Source of the DNA: Myxococcales bacterium
Lineage (GTDB): Bacteria > Myxococcota_A > UBA9160 > SMWR01
Reading direction: 5' to 3'
Assembly (NCBI GenBank): GCA_022571825.1
Contig: JACZXC010000153.1
Span: 1-6,957 of the forward strand
Length of the DNA stretch: 6,957 nucleotides
Both the position numbers and the translations under genes were made by a program. This document shows, piece by piece, positions 1 through 6,516 of the stretch. Every line of letters begins with the position of its first letter. Position 1 is the stretch's first letter. The notes beneath the pieces are model-generated. The model saw only the letters and a list, made by a program, of their open reading frames with translations. It did not search any database and had not been told where the DNA came from.

Positions 1-93
1 CCCCACCCGCCCGAAGTCCCGACGGATCTTCACAGAGGCTCCGAACCCGGCCGGTACCGTCGACTTCTCGACGTCGACAAACGCACAGCGGGT

Positions 94-789
94 TCACTCG
101 GTCCCAAACGTGTCGGGGGAGAACGTGAACTCAACGAAGAGCACGTGCCGGTGCGACCACGGAGCGCTCCGCTGCTGCCCGTACTGCCACTCGTATCCCG
201 CCTCGACGCGCGCCCTTCCGAACTGCCAGCCCGCACCCGCACGCACGCGGTTCTGCTCAAATCCCTCTACGGGTCCCTCGCCTCTATCGTTCAGGTTCAC
301 GAAGACCTCGTCCGAGACGGATAGGCGAAAACCCTTGGAGGCGGTATCCTTCGATTTCGTACTTCGCGCGGAGTCGATATCGGAGACGCACGATCGTGCC
401 GCTCACGTCTTCGATTAATCGCTCGTCGAAGCGGATGCGGTTCCTGATCGTGAGGTCGCGGGTTGAAAACGCGAACCCGATTGCTTGCCAGGCACGGTGC
501 TCGGCCGTCGACCCGGCCTGCAAATCGTAGAGATAGTCGTAGCCAAGAGCGAACTTGAGGCGATCGATGGGTTCCAGGCTCGCGACGGGCCCACCATCAC
601 ATCCTTCTCGCTACTAACGTCGTCATCGAAGCGCACCCGCGCCCGGACGCCCGCCGTCACGCCATCGAACAACTCGTGCTCCAGACGCAACGACGTCCAC
701 TGCTGGAGATCTTGGTCGGACGCCGAGGCGTTCGATGCCAGCATGAGGACGGTGAAGGCATAGAATGGCGGCGAGTTTCGGGGCCTCAT
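94..789 (-). pseudogene. DUF2490-type outer-membrane protein, broken by two frameshifts
   Basis: No single frame covers this gene, but three consecutive frames join into one protein of about 231 residues. The first segment starts at the ATG at 789 and has a signal-peptide-like N-terminus (hydrophobic FYAFTVLMLASNASA) followed by QQWTSLRLEHEL. The middle segment contains EHRAWQ and alternating charged strands (TIRNRIRFDERL, VRLRYRLRAKYEIEGYRLQ). The last contains FEQNRVRAGAGWQ, VEAGYEWQYGQQ and a terminal aromatic strand HVLFVEFTF. This order is the pattern I know from the DUF2490 family of probable outer-membrane beta-barrels of unknown function. One base seems missing near 583-592 and one extra near 325-336 (in a GGG run), so the frame is restored. 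The ATG overlaps the stop of the upstream small secreted gene by 4 bases, which implies co-translation. There are no in-frame stops after repair, so either recent decay or sequencing error is possible. Family call is moderate; reading-frame reconstruction is firm. Confidence 0.72.
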
Positions 790-1063
790 GGCAAGAGAGC
801 TAGAAGCCCATCCGCTTGGAGCGTCTCTATGAGTGCCTGCGCCTCGTCCGTCCGGCGGTAGACGAGGACAGTTTCCGCATCCAGCTCTTTCATCGTGATG
901 GGGTCGACGTGCGCGAGCTGAACCGTGTTCCCGTCGAGGTCGACGAATCGCGTATCAGAAGAGATTTCCGGACAACCCGAGGTTTCCCCTGCGCTGACCG
1001 TTGCCGCGGCGAATGCACACACCAAACCGGTCACCAACAAGAATATCGTTGATCGCTTTTCAT
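786..1063 (-). CDS. Small secreted protein of unknown function (start hidden by an indel)
   Basis: The mature frame is open from 786 up to 1139, but its upstream end (MESTFTRQGGRERTGEEAV...) is charged and does not resemble a signal peptide. An ATG at 1063-1061 in a neighbouring frame has an ideal ribosome binding site, AAGGAG at 1070-1075, six bases upstream. It is followed by AAAA. Adding one A would give MKKRSTIFLLVTGLVCAFAA, a textbook Sec signal peptide leading into the long open frame. I therefore place the start at 1063 and propose a missing A near 1057-1060. The predicted product is about 92 residues, with cleavage near VSA-GE, a lone cysteine shortly after (SGCPEI), and a mature part of about 65 residues ending ALIETLQADGLLALLP. 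I recognise no domain. Its stop overlaps the start of the DUF2490-type gene (ATGA), and it is divergent from the TetR regulator, so it is a likely target of that regulator. An alternative is that the intact longer frame from 1139 is used. Confidence 0.6.
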
Positions 1064-1069
1064 CGATCT

Positions 1070-1075
1070 CTCCTT
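1070..1075 (-). promoter_or_regulatory. Ribosome binding site that sets the small secreted protein's start
   Basis: On the minus strand AAGGAG sits six bases before the ATG at 1063-1061. It is the best Shine-Dalgarno match in this block. It argues that translation begins at that ATG and not at the upstream ATG at 1139, even though a base must be restored for the frame to continue. Confidence 0.6.
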
Positions 1076-1115
1076 CGACTCTCACCGCCTCTTCGCCAGT
1101 CCTCTCACGCCCACC

Positions 1116-1133
1116 TTGACGGGTAAACGTCGA
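1116..1133. promoter_or_regulatory. Imperfect palindrome, candidate TetR operator
   Basis: TTGACG-GGTAAA-CGTCGA is an inverted repeat with 5 of 6 arm positions matching around a 6-base centre. It lies between the divergent small secreted gene (start 1063) and the TetR gene (start 1219), where an autoregulatory TetR operator is expected. The TTGACG half also resembles a plus-strand -35 box. A TATTAT at 1157-1162 resembles a -10 box but is 35 bases further on, too far to pair with it. The motif is short enough to arise by chance, so this is only a candidate. Confidence 0.3.
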
Positions 1134-1205
1134 CTCCACGAGGGTGAGGGGGTGGCTATTATTCAGCGCAGATTACGCCGCGTTCAGACCCATGCATTCA
1201 TGTAT

Positions 1206-1209
1206 GGAG
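1206..1209 (+). promoter_or_regulatory. Ribosome binding site of the TetR gene
   Basis: GGAG lies nine bases before the ATG at 1219. It is the only purine-rich match near the candidate starts (GTG 1144, ATG 1192, 1204, 1219, 1231) and so favours 1219. The resulting short charged N-terminus (MPQRMRTKARRYTRTEW) is normal for TetR proteins. Confidence 0.5.
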
Positions 1210-1218
1210 AAAAGCTCG

Positions 1219-1782
1219 ATGCCGCAACGAATGCGAACCAAAGCCCGCCGCTACACGCGGACCGAGTGGCTCGCCAAGGCCCTGGATCTGTTGGCACGAA
1301 GGGGGCGCGCAGCCCGACGTCGAGACGCTGTGCCGCGATCTCAAGGTCACGCGTGGCAGCTTCTACTGGCATTTCGGCAGCCGCGCCGAGCTGGTCCGAG
1401 CGCTCGTGGACTACTGGGACAGGGCCTTCACGCAGTCGGTCGTCGAGCAGCACCGCCGCGTGCAAGGGTCACCCGAGGACCGGCTCTTCTCGCTGATGAA
1501 GCTTCTCCGCGAGGGTCAGCTGGGCCGTTACGACGCGGCCATACGCGCCTGGGGGGCGCAGGAACGGGGCTTGGTTGCGCGGATCGCAAGCGTAGACGAG
1601 AGTCGCCTCGCCTACTTGCGCTCCATCTTCGCCGAAATGGCTTCAGCGGCGGCGAACTCGAGATGCGCACGCGCCTCTTCGTAGTCTTCCATTCCGCGGA
1701 GCCCGCGTTGCAGAGGCGGCTCACCGAAGCGGAGGAGAAACGTCACCTCTACCTTCTTCACGCCCTCCTTGCCCGGCGCTGA
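1219..1782 (+). pseudogene. TetR/AcrR-family transcriptional regulator, broken by two frameshifts
   Basis: After repair of two indels this is a 187-residue TetR-family repressor. The DNA-binding domain covers about residues 10-57: TEWLAKALDLLARRG, then VETLCRDLKVTRGSFYWHFG (the helix-turn-helix with the classic GSFYWHF recognition end) and SRAELVRALVDYW. The all-helical ligand domain follows, with IRAWGAQERGLVARI, LAYLRSIFAEM and FSGGELEMRTRLFVVFHSAE near the C-terminus, typical spacing for this family. One extra G is inferred in the G5 run at 1301-1305, and one G is missing at 1639-1640 (ATGGCTTC should be ATGGGCTTC). Both are homopolymer changes and both sides read cleanly. It is divergent from the small secreted/DUF2490 pair, its likely target, and convergent with the metal-binding lipoprotein gene, whose stop is 27 bases away. 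As written, the product would be truncated and inactive. The inducing ligand cannot be inferred. Confidence 0.85.
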
Positions 1783-1809
1783 GGGTCGAAGGGGAGCTGG
1801 GTTGAAAGC

Positions 1810-2811
1810 CTAGGTTCCCTGAGGATCGACTTGCTGACTGGGCATCGCGCCGGGAGCCGCGGGCGCAGCCAATCTCTTGATATTCAAGTGCATCGCACTC
1901 AGCCAATCCCCTTGCGCGGGGCGATTGCCGACGGGTTCGAAAACGATGATCCGGATTCCCATTGCCGACAGCCGTCCCGTCACTTCGGCATGCGGCTCAC
2001 CCTCGAAGAAGAGAACCCTCGCAGGCCGCTTCTCGACCGAGCGACCGAACGCGCTCCATTTCCGTTCGTCCGGCATCTCGCCCGGCTCCCAGTCCAGCGA
2101 GCGGCCCTCGAGCGAATAGCGACGCGCGAGGTACTGATAGACCGGGTGCGAGAAGAGCACCGGCTCCCTCGAAAATGGCTCGAGCGCGCGGGCGAGCCTG
2201 CGATCGAGCGCGTCGAGATCGGCTTCGAGCGCGCCGAGCCCCGCTTCGAAATCCGCTCGGGCGAGAGGACGCAGCGAAACCAGCGCATGGGCGATCGCGC
2301 GCGCCTGCTCCTTCGCGAGCGTCGGGTCGAGCCAGGTCGTATGGGCCGAACCGACGTGGCTGTGCTCGCCTTCCGGACCGTGACCGTGGCTGACGCCGCC
2401 TTCGGACGCGATCCAGCGGTCTCTGAAGCCGGCAGAGGTATCGACGCGACGGCCGCGTGGCAAGGAGGCGTACTCCATCCAGCGCGCATAGCCCGCGCCG
2501 TTCTCGATAATGAGATCGGCCTCCTGATACGCCGCGATCGTCTCCGGCGGCGGCATCCAGAAGGCGGGGTCGAGGTCGCGCGGCGCTGGAAAGACGGCCT
2601 CGACATGCGCACCGCCGATCCGTTCCGTGAAGTATTCCAGTGGATAATTGACGACGTAGACAGAGAGCGGACCCGACGCGTCTACGCGATTTGGTGTTGG
2701 ATCTTCGACGACATCCGTGCAAGCCACCGCGAGCGCAACAGCGATGGCACTCGCGGCGAGTCGTCTTGACGCTCTGCGCGAGCCCCTCTCCCGACCGATG
2801 ATGCCCCTCAT
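1810..2811 (-). CDS. ZnuA-like metal-binding lipoprotein (ABC transporter substrate-binding protein)
   Basis: This 333-residue protein belongs to the zinc/manganese solute-binding family (ZnuA/TroA class). It has a basic N-terminus, a hydrophobic segment (residues 19-30) and a cysteine at 31 after AVA, a lipobox-like site that would tether it in the envelope. Family landmarks run in order: VVNYPLEYFTERIGG (53-67), a first-ligand region PRDLDPAFW (77-85), EADLIIENGAGYARWME (97-113), a His-rich loop with H142, H144, H150 and H152, HTTWLDP (157-163; family WLDP motif), SHPVYQYLARRYSL (221-234; H222) and FEPVGNRPAQGDWLSAM (291-307; E292). H157, H222 and an acidic C-terminal residue match the usual metal ligands. 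The first ligand His of the PHDYEP-type motif is absent and D79/D81 may replace it. Its start overlaps the permease stop by 4 bases (ATGA) and it closes the operon. Zinc is the most likely ligand by family; manganese or another metal is possible. Confidence 0.92.
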   Translation of the reverse strand: MRGIIGRERGSRRASRRLAASAIAVALAVACTDVVEDPTPNRVDASGPLSVYVVNYPLEYFTERIGGAHVEAVFPAPRDLDPAFWMPPPETIAAYQEADLIIENGAGYARWMEYASLPRGRRVDTSAGFRDRWIASEGGVSHGHGPEGEHSHVGSAHTTWLDPTLAKEQARAIAHALVSLRPLARADFEAGLGALEADLDALDRRLARALEPFSREPVLFSHPVYQYLARRYSLEGRSLDWEPGEMPDERKWSAFGRSVEKRPARVLFFEGEPHAEVTGRLSAMGIRIIVFEPVGNRPAQGDWLSAMHLNIKRLAAPAAPGAMPSQQVDPQGT

Positions 2812-3998
2812 GAGGTCAGCAGTACCCGGATCATCCCGGATCCGAACCGCTCGGTCAGCAAGGTGAGGAGCCCTGCGAGCAGGAGCCCCATCGCGATGAC
2901 GACCACAACCTCCAAGGCGAGAATCGCCACGATGCTGGCCCGGGCACCCCCGATCTTGACCATCGTTTCTGTCTCGCGCTTTCGCAATCTGAACGAGAGC
3001 ATGAAGACGAGCGATGCGGTCGCCAGGGTCGCGATGGCGACCACTCCGATTGCCGCCACGAGGTAGCTCCGAACCGTGAACACAGTCTCTAGCAGCTCCG
3101 CCATACTCTGCGCCGGGCGAACGATCTGGTTCGGCTCATCGGGGTCCGTGTAGCGCCCCATCAATAGAACGCGCGACTTCGCGTCATGGGGCACCGCGAT
3201 GATCGCCGAGACGGGATGCTCGGATCGATCGCCATGAAAGTGGAACGATTCGCGGTTGGCGTCCGTGATGCGATTGAATTCGACCACAGACGCGTTCGCA
3301 ATGATGCGATCGCCTTCGCGCGCCAGCACTGCGGCTTCGGCTTCGACCTTCGCCAGGTCTTGATGGCCGTGACCAATTCCCTCGATCACCCAGGCGGTCT
3401 TGATATCCACGAAGACGGCGTTGTCATCGGGGCCGAATGCGGGCGCCAGTACGCCGACGACCGTGAGCTCGAGCGGGTATACACCCCCGAGGTCGAACGC
3501 ACTCTCGGGCGAGGAGACCACCGTGTCCCCCGGCGCCAGACCTAATATGCGTGCCGCCTCGGCACCGACGACGCACTCGCCGAGTCGCGCCATGCGTCTG
3601 CCCGCCTCCACGCGCAGGCCGCGAAAATCGAGGTACTCGAGGGTCGTTCCCACGATGGGCTGGTCGCGAACCCGGAAGCGAACGTGAAGCGGGATGGGCT
3701 CGGCCAGACCACTCTCTAGGATCCGATCGATCTCGCCATAATGCGCGGGCGGGGGTGGATCGGATTCGAAGTAGAGTGCGCTCAGCACCAGCTCGAGCGC
3801 ACTGCCTCTTGCGCCGATCAGCAGCGGTGTGGCCTCCGCCCGCGCCATCAACTCCTCACCGCTCTTCGCTACCAGTACGTTGAGGCCAACGGGCAGGAAC
3901 GAGGTGGTAGCGATGGCAGCGACCAGGATGACCGTCTTCATCCGCTGATGTCGCAGGTAGCGCCACGCCAGGTACAAGCTGTCCGTTGCCAGACTCAT
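2808..3998 (-). CDS. FtsX/MacB-type ABC transporter permease
   Basis: This 396-residue integral membrane protein has the FtsX/LolC/MacB layout: one N-terminal helix (about 21-43), a large extracytoplasmic domain (about 45-308), then helices at about 311-336 and 354-381. They are joined by a cytoplasmic loop, RKRETETMVKIGGAR (339-353), the conserved RRRE...GA segment that couples to the ATPase. MacB-class permeases usually show a fourth helix; here the chain ends only about 15 residues after the third. The periplasmic domain carries histidine clusters, GHGHQD (209-214) and FHFHGDRSEH (252-261), unusual for the family and notable beside a metal-binding lipoprotein. The start overlaps the ATPase stop and the stop overlaps the lipoprotein start, both ATGA, so the three are translationally coupled. 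In this class the permease transmits ATPase motion to periplasmic partners and does not necessarily form a channel. Partner and substrate are inferred from context. Confidence 0.92.
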   Translation of the reverse strand: MSLATDSLYLAWRYLRHQRMKTVILVAAIATTSFLPVGLNVLVAKSGEELMARAEATPLLIGARGSALELVLSALYFESDPPPPAHYGEIDRILESGLAEPIPLHVRFRVRDQPIVGTTLEYLDFRGLRVEAGRRMARLGECVVGAEAARILGLAPGDTVVSSPESAFDLGGVYPLELTVVGVLAPAFGPDDNAVFVDIKTAWVIEGIGHGHQDLAKVEAEAAVLAREGDRIIANASVVEFNRITDANRESFHFHGDRSEHPVSAIIAVPHDAKSRVLLMGRYTDPDEPNQIVRPAQSMAELLETVFTVRSYLVAAIGVVAIATLATASLVFMLSFRLRKRETETMVKIGGARASIVAILALEVVVVIAMGLLLAGLLTLLTERFGSGMIRVLLTS

Positions 3999-4732
3999 GA
4001 CGACGGGACCCCTCGAGTTGGTTCCGAATGGATTGACTTGATATCGATGACTCGCGGGAAGCGGCCGAGCAGGTCGTGGTCGTGGGTCACCGTAAGCAAC
4101 GCCGCATCGTGCTCCCTCGCGTAATCGCGCAGGATGTCGATCACCCGGAACTTGTTCACGGGATCGAGGTTCCCCGTCGGTTCGTCGGCGAGCAGTAGCG
4201 CAGGCTCCGTCACGAGGGCCCGGCAGACCGCCACGCGTTGCCGCTCACCCTGCGAGAGGTGTGTCACGAGACGGTTCGTCGCCTCGGCGAGTCCCACGCG
4301 CTCGATCAGAGAGCCGGCCCGGCCCCGTGCGGCCCGGTCCAATCTCAGCACCGGCGTGATGCGGTACGGCAGCAGGACGTTGTCCAGTACGCTCAGGTGC
4401 TCGAGCAGTGCGAACTCCTGGAAGACGAGCCCGAGATTGCGTACGCGAAACGCGCGCCGGTTCGCATCGGGCAGCTCGCTTATGACGGTCCCGTCCACCG
4501 CGATACGGCCGCGCTCGGGTCGTTCGATCCCGGCGACCAGGTGAAGCAGCGTCGTTTTGCCCGAACCACTCGGGCCGATGAGACCGACCTGCTCGCCCCG
4601 AACGAGCTCGAGCCCCAGTATCCGAAGCTCGAATTCGCCATCGCGATACCGAAACAAGACATCGCTGAGCTCGATCATGGGCGGGGCGGTGCCCTTCTGG
4701 ATTCGACTGATGTCGCGTTCCCCCGATCTCAC
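3995..4732 (-). CDS. LolD-like ABC transporter ATP-binding protein
   Basis: All ABC ATPase motifs are intact (numbering from the GTG at 4732): Walker A GPSGSGKTT (53-61), Q-loop Q105 in LVFQEF, signature LSQGE (159-163), Walker B LLLADEP with D183 and E184, D-loop NLD (188-190) and H-loop H217 in VTHDHD. The order, the VFQEFALL and LADEPTGNLD phrases and the pairing with an FtsX-type permease place it in the LolD/MacB/FtsE group. The GTG starts one base after the upstream stop, which suggests coupling. The conserved family N-terminus, however, begins at the ATG at 4678 (MIELSDVLFRYRDGEF), so the first 18 residues (MRSGERDISR...) may not be translated. Neither start has a strong nearby Shine-Dalgarno. 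The protein should sit at the inner face of the membrane and energise the permease encoded immediately downstream. Confidence 0.96.
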   Translation of the reverse strand: MRSGERDISRIQKGTAPPMIELSDVLFRYRDGEFELRILGLELVRGEQVGLIGPSGSGKTTLLHLVAGIERPERGRIAVDGTVISELPDANRRAFRVRNLGLVFQEFALLEHLSVLDNVLLPYRITPVLRLDRAARGRAGSLIERVGLAEATNRLVTHLSQGERQRVAVCRALVTEPALLLADEPTGNLDPVNKFRVIDILRDYAREHDAALLTVTHDHDLLGRFPRVIDIKSIHSEPTRGVPSS

Positions 4733-4733
4733 T

Positions 4734-6509
4734 TCAGAGCCGCTCTTCCTCGATCAGCTCGAGATCGATCAGCTTCCAGTCTCCGTCCACAGGTGCGACC
4801 CATAGCTCTGCGCGCACGCGATTGCGGCGTTGGTGCACATGCCCCCAATGCCCGACGGAGCCACTGACATTCCAGGTGACATCCGCCCGAAAGGAACCCC
4901 CGTCCGCCCGCTCCGTGGCGATCGCTTCGAGCTCGATCTCTTTGACCTTCGCACGGGCGCCGCCCTGGTTGGCGAGCACGAGACCGCGTCGGGTATCGAG
5001 GTAGATTCGCTCGAGCAGATCGCCCGTTGCGCTCTGCTCGAGAACGTCGTAGATCCGCTCGTCGTCGCGATGGTCGAAGGCCCGATAGATGTTGTGGAGC
5101 AACGCGGTCACGACCTCGCGACTACGAGCCTCGTCGACCCGCGCATCGCGGGCCATCCAGAAGAGTCCGAGGGCAGACGCCAGGATCGCGAGCGCCAAGG
5201 GGGCACGCGCACCCGGACGACCGCGCATCCAGACCACGGCGCCTACCGCCGCGGCGAGCAGGATCCAGCGGAGCCATAGCGCCGCACGGGCGATGGACGA
5301 AGGCGGCGGCACCACGTCGGTGAGCGTCGGCAGCTCGGGATTCTTCAGGAAGTTCTGCCATTCGAGCACACGCCGTCCGGGCTCGAGAAAGGTCGGAAGC
5401 GGACCCGCCTGGTCGACCGCCGAGGCCGGCACTTTTTGGAGCCGCTCGCTCCAGAGATCCCACTCCATGGTGACACGCTCGGGTAGTCCATCGGTCGGAT
5501 AGACGAAGATCACGCCGAGCACCGCGGAGTAGATGTCGAGATCCTCGGGCGGATCGATCACCCGACTGGTCCGGAGCGTGCGCTCGAGAAAGTGGATCCG
5601 GGCGAGCTCGGGCACGATGGTCTCGCCATCGATCTCGACCGGTTGGTGATCGCGCAGAAACTCGGCGACGCGCCTCTTCAGCTCGGGCTGGATTTCGGCT
5701 GGAATCGTCTCGCGCCCTTCCAGGCCGAGATCGACCCATGCCTGAAGGTCGAGAGGCCTGACGATCACCTCCTTGCGCACTTCGTAGGGCTCCACGTAGA
5801 TGAAGCCGCTCATGGATTCGGCGTACTGCCGCAGCAGTCCGCGAATTCGGAAGCGCGTATACCATGGATCGTCCCAATCGAGATCGAGGACTACGCCGCG
5901 ACCGAGGTAGCGGAAATCGTTCACTGCAACGCCGCGGTGGTAGACCACGAAGCCGAGACTGGCACCGGGAGGCCCCGAGAAGGTGAGCGTTTCCGGTTGC
6001 CCCTCGAACGGATAGACGAGGCGCGCCATCACCACGGTCTCGGGGCGGTCGCCTTCCTTGGTTGGCAGCGGCTCTCCGGTGATGCTGTCGCGAACAATTC
6101 GCTCCCGCGGACCGATCTCCAGCACGCTGCCCGAGAGGGGTTCAGCATCCTGTCCGAGGATGGGGAGATCGCGAGAGAAGAACTCCTGCAGGCGTTCGGC
6201 GACCGGTCGCGGGGGGTAGCCCATGCGCTCGTAGATCCCGTCTGGCATCAGATTCCTGAACGCGGCCATATCGGCCGCGCCGATCTCGAGTTCGACCAGA
6301 ATTCGGCCCTCATCGATGAAGAACTCGACGATCGTGGTCGCCTGCATCGCATTGCTGCGAACAATCGCGTCCCCAGCCGCCAGGCTCGGGAGGAGAGCGA
6401 ATGCGAGCGCCAGCGCCAGCAGCGCGTGCATTCGCAACGGAGGCTGAGGAGTGGCTAGCATACTTCTGGAGTTACCCGATTTCCGTGGACACTCGAGCGT
6501 CCGGCGCAT
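4734..6509 (-). CDS. Secreted/membrane protein of unknown function, first gene of the ABC operon
   Basis: I cannot assign this 591-residue protein to a named family. A signal peptide covers about residues 27-45 (MHALLALALAFALLPSLAAG). The next 360 residues form a beta-rich soluble region with no membrane segment, including GFVVYHRGVAVNDFRYLGRG and YVEPYEVRKEVIVRPLDLQAW. Two adjacent hydrophobic helices follow (about 410-428 and 437-453), separated by the basic turn MRGRPGAR. The C-terminal domain (about 456-591) has helices (TALLHNIYRAF, LLERIYLDTRRGL) followed by strands ending DGDWKLIDLELIEEERL, which resembles an NTF2-like/SnoaL-type fold, and a histidine motif HWGHVH (554-559). By the positive-inside rule both large domains should be periplasmic. 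The ATG at 6509 gives a 26-residue N-terminal extension; ATG at 6461 or 6431 would give a more normal signal peptide. The stop is one base from the ATPase GTG. I infer a partner, sensor or delivery subunit of the metal-linked ABC complex. Confidence 0.85.
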   Translation of the reverse strand: MRRTLECPRKSGNSRSMLATPQPPLRMHALLALALAFALLPSLAAGDAIVRSNAMQATTIVEFFIDEGRILVELEIGAADMAAFRNLMPDGIYERMGYPPRPVAERLQEFFSRDLPILGQDAEPLSGSVLEIGPRERIVRDSITGEPLPTKEGDRPETVVMARLVYPFEGQPETLTFSGPPGASLGFVVYHRGVAVNDFRYLGRGVVLDLDWDDPWYTRFRIRGLLRQYAESMSGFIYVEPYEVRKEVIVRPLDLQAWVDLGLEGRETIPAEIQPELKRRVAEFLRDHQPVEIDGETIVPELARIHFLERTLRTSRVIDPPEDLDIYSAVLGVIFVYPTDGLPERVTMEWDLWSERLQKVPASAVDQAGPLPTFLEPGRRVLEWQNFLKNPELPTLTDVVPPPSSIARAALWLRWILLAAAVGAVVWMRGRPGARAPLALAILASALGLFWMARDARVDEARSREVVTALLHNIYRAFDHRDDERIYDVLEQSATGDLLERIYLDTRRGLVLANQGGARAKVKEIELEAIATERADGGSFRADVTWNVSGSVGHWGHVHQRRNRVRAELWVAPVDGDWKLIDLELIEEERL

Positions 6510-6516
6510 AGCGCAT
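6472..6516 (-). other. Possible 14-codon upstream reading frame (leader) of the ABC operon
   Basis: An ATG at 6516-6514 lies five bases after a Shine-Dalgarno-like AAAGGTGG (6522-6529, minus strand). It opens a 14-codon frame (MRYAPDARVSTEIG) ending in TAA at 6474-6472, ten bases before the in-frame ATG at 6461 of the 591-residue gene. The ribosome binding site fits this ATG better than the ATG at 6509, which is 12 bases away. This may be a translated leader that lets ribosomes reinitiate at 6461, or the result of another indel, as seen elsewhere in the window. It is too short to judge by codon use. Confidence 0.25.

Noticed and set aside
1..93. Any gene at the left edge
   Set aside because: The 93 bases after the DUF2490-type stop show no start with a ribosome binding site, no repeat and no clear hairpin.
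1116..1496. Plus-strand frame overlapping the 5' half of the TetR gene
   Set aside because: The product is Ser/Arg-rich, whereas the TetR helix-turn-helix is read clearly in a different frame over the same bases.
1783..1809. Possible terminator between the convergent TetR and metal-binding lipoprotein genes
   Set aside because: The 27-base gap has a short CCTAGG palindrome just past its end but no stable stem followed by a T run on either strand.
1980..2722. Two further minus-strand frames (210 and 241 codons) inside the ZnuA-like gene
   Set aside because: Low-complexity Arg/Ser-rich translations in alternative frames of a well-supported gene; no independent start signal.
1831..2769. Long plus-strand open frame (312 codons) opposite the ZnuA-like gene
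   Set aside because: It is antisense to a gene with clear family motifs, its product is Arg/Glu-rich and has no recognisable domain. Such frames are common opposite GC-rich genes.
5122..5877. Minus-strand alternative frame of 251 codons within the 591-residue gene
   Set aside because: Arg-rich shadow of the true frame, without motifs.
5592..6458. Plus-strand open frame of 288 codons opposite the 591-residue gene
   Set aside because: No signal, motif or ribosome binding site supports it. The minus-strand gene is continuous, ends one base from the ATPase and has a signal peptide and membrane helices.
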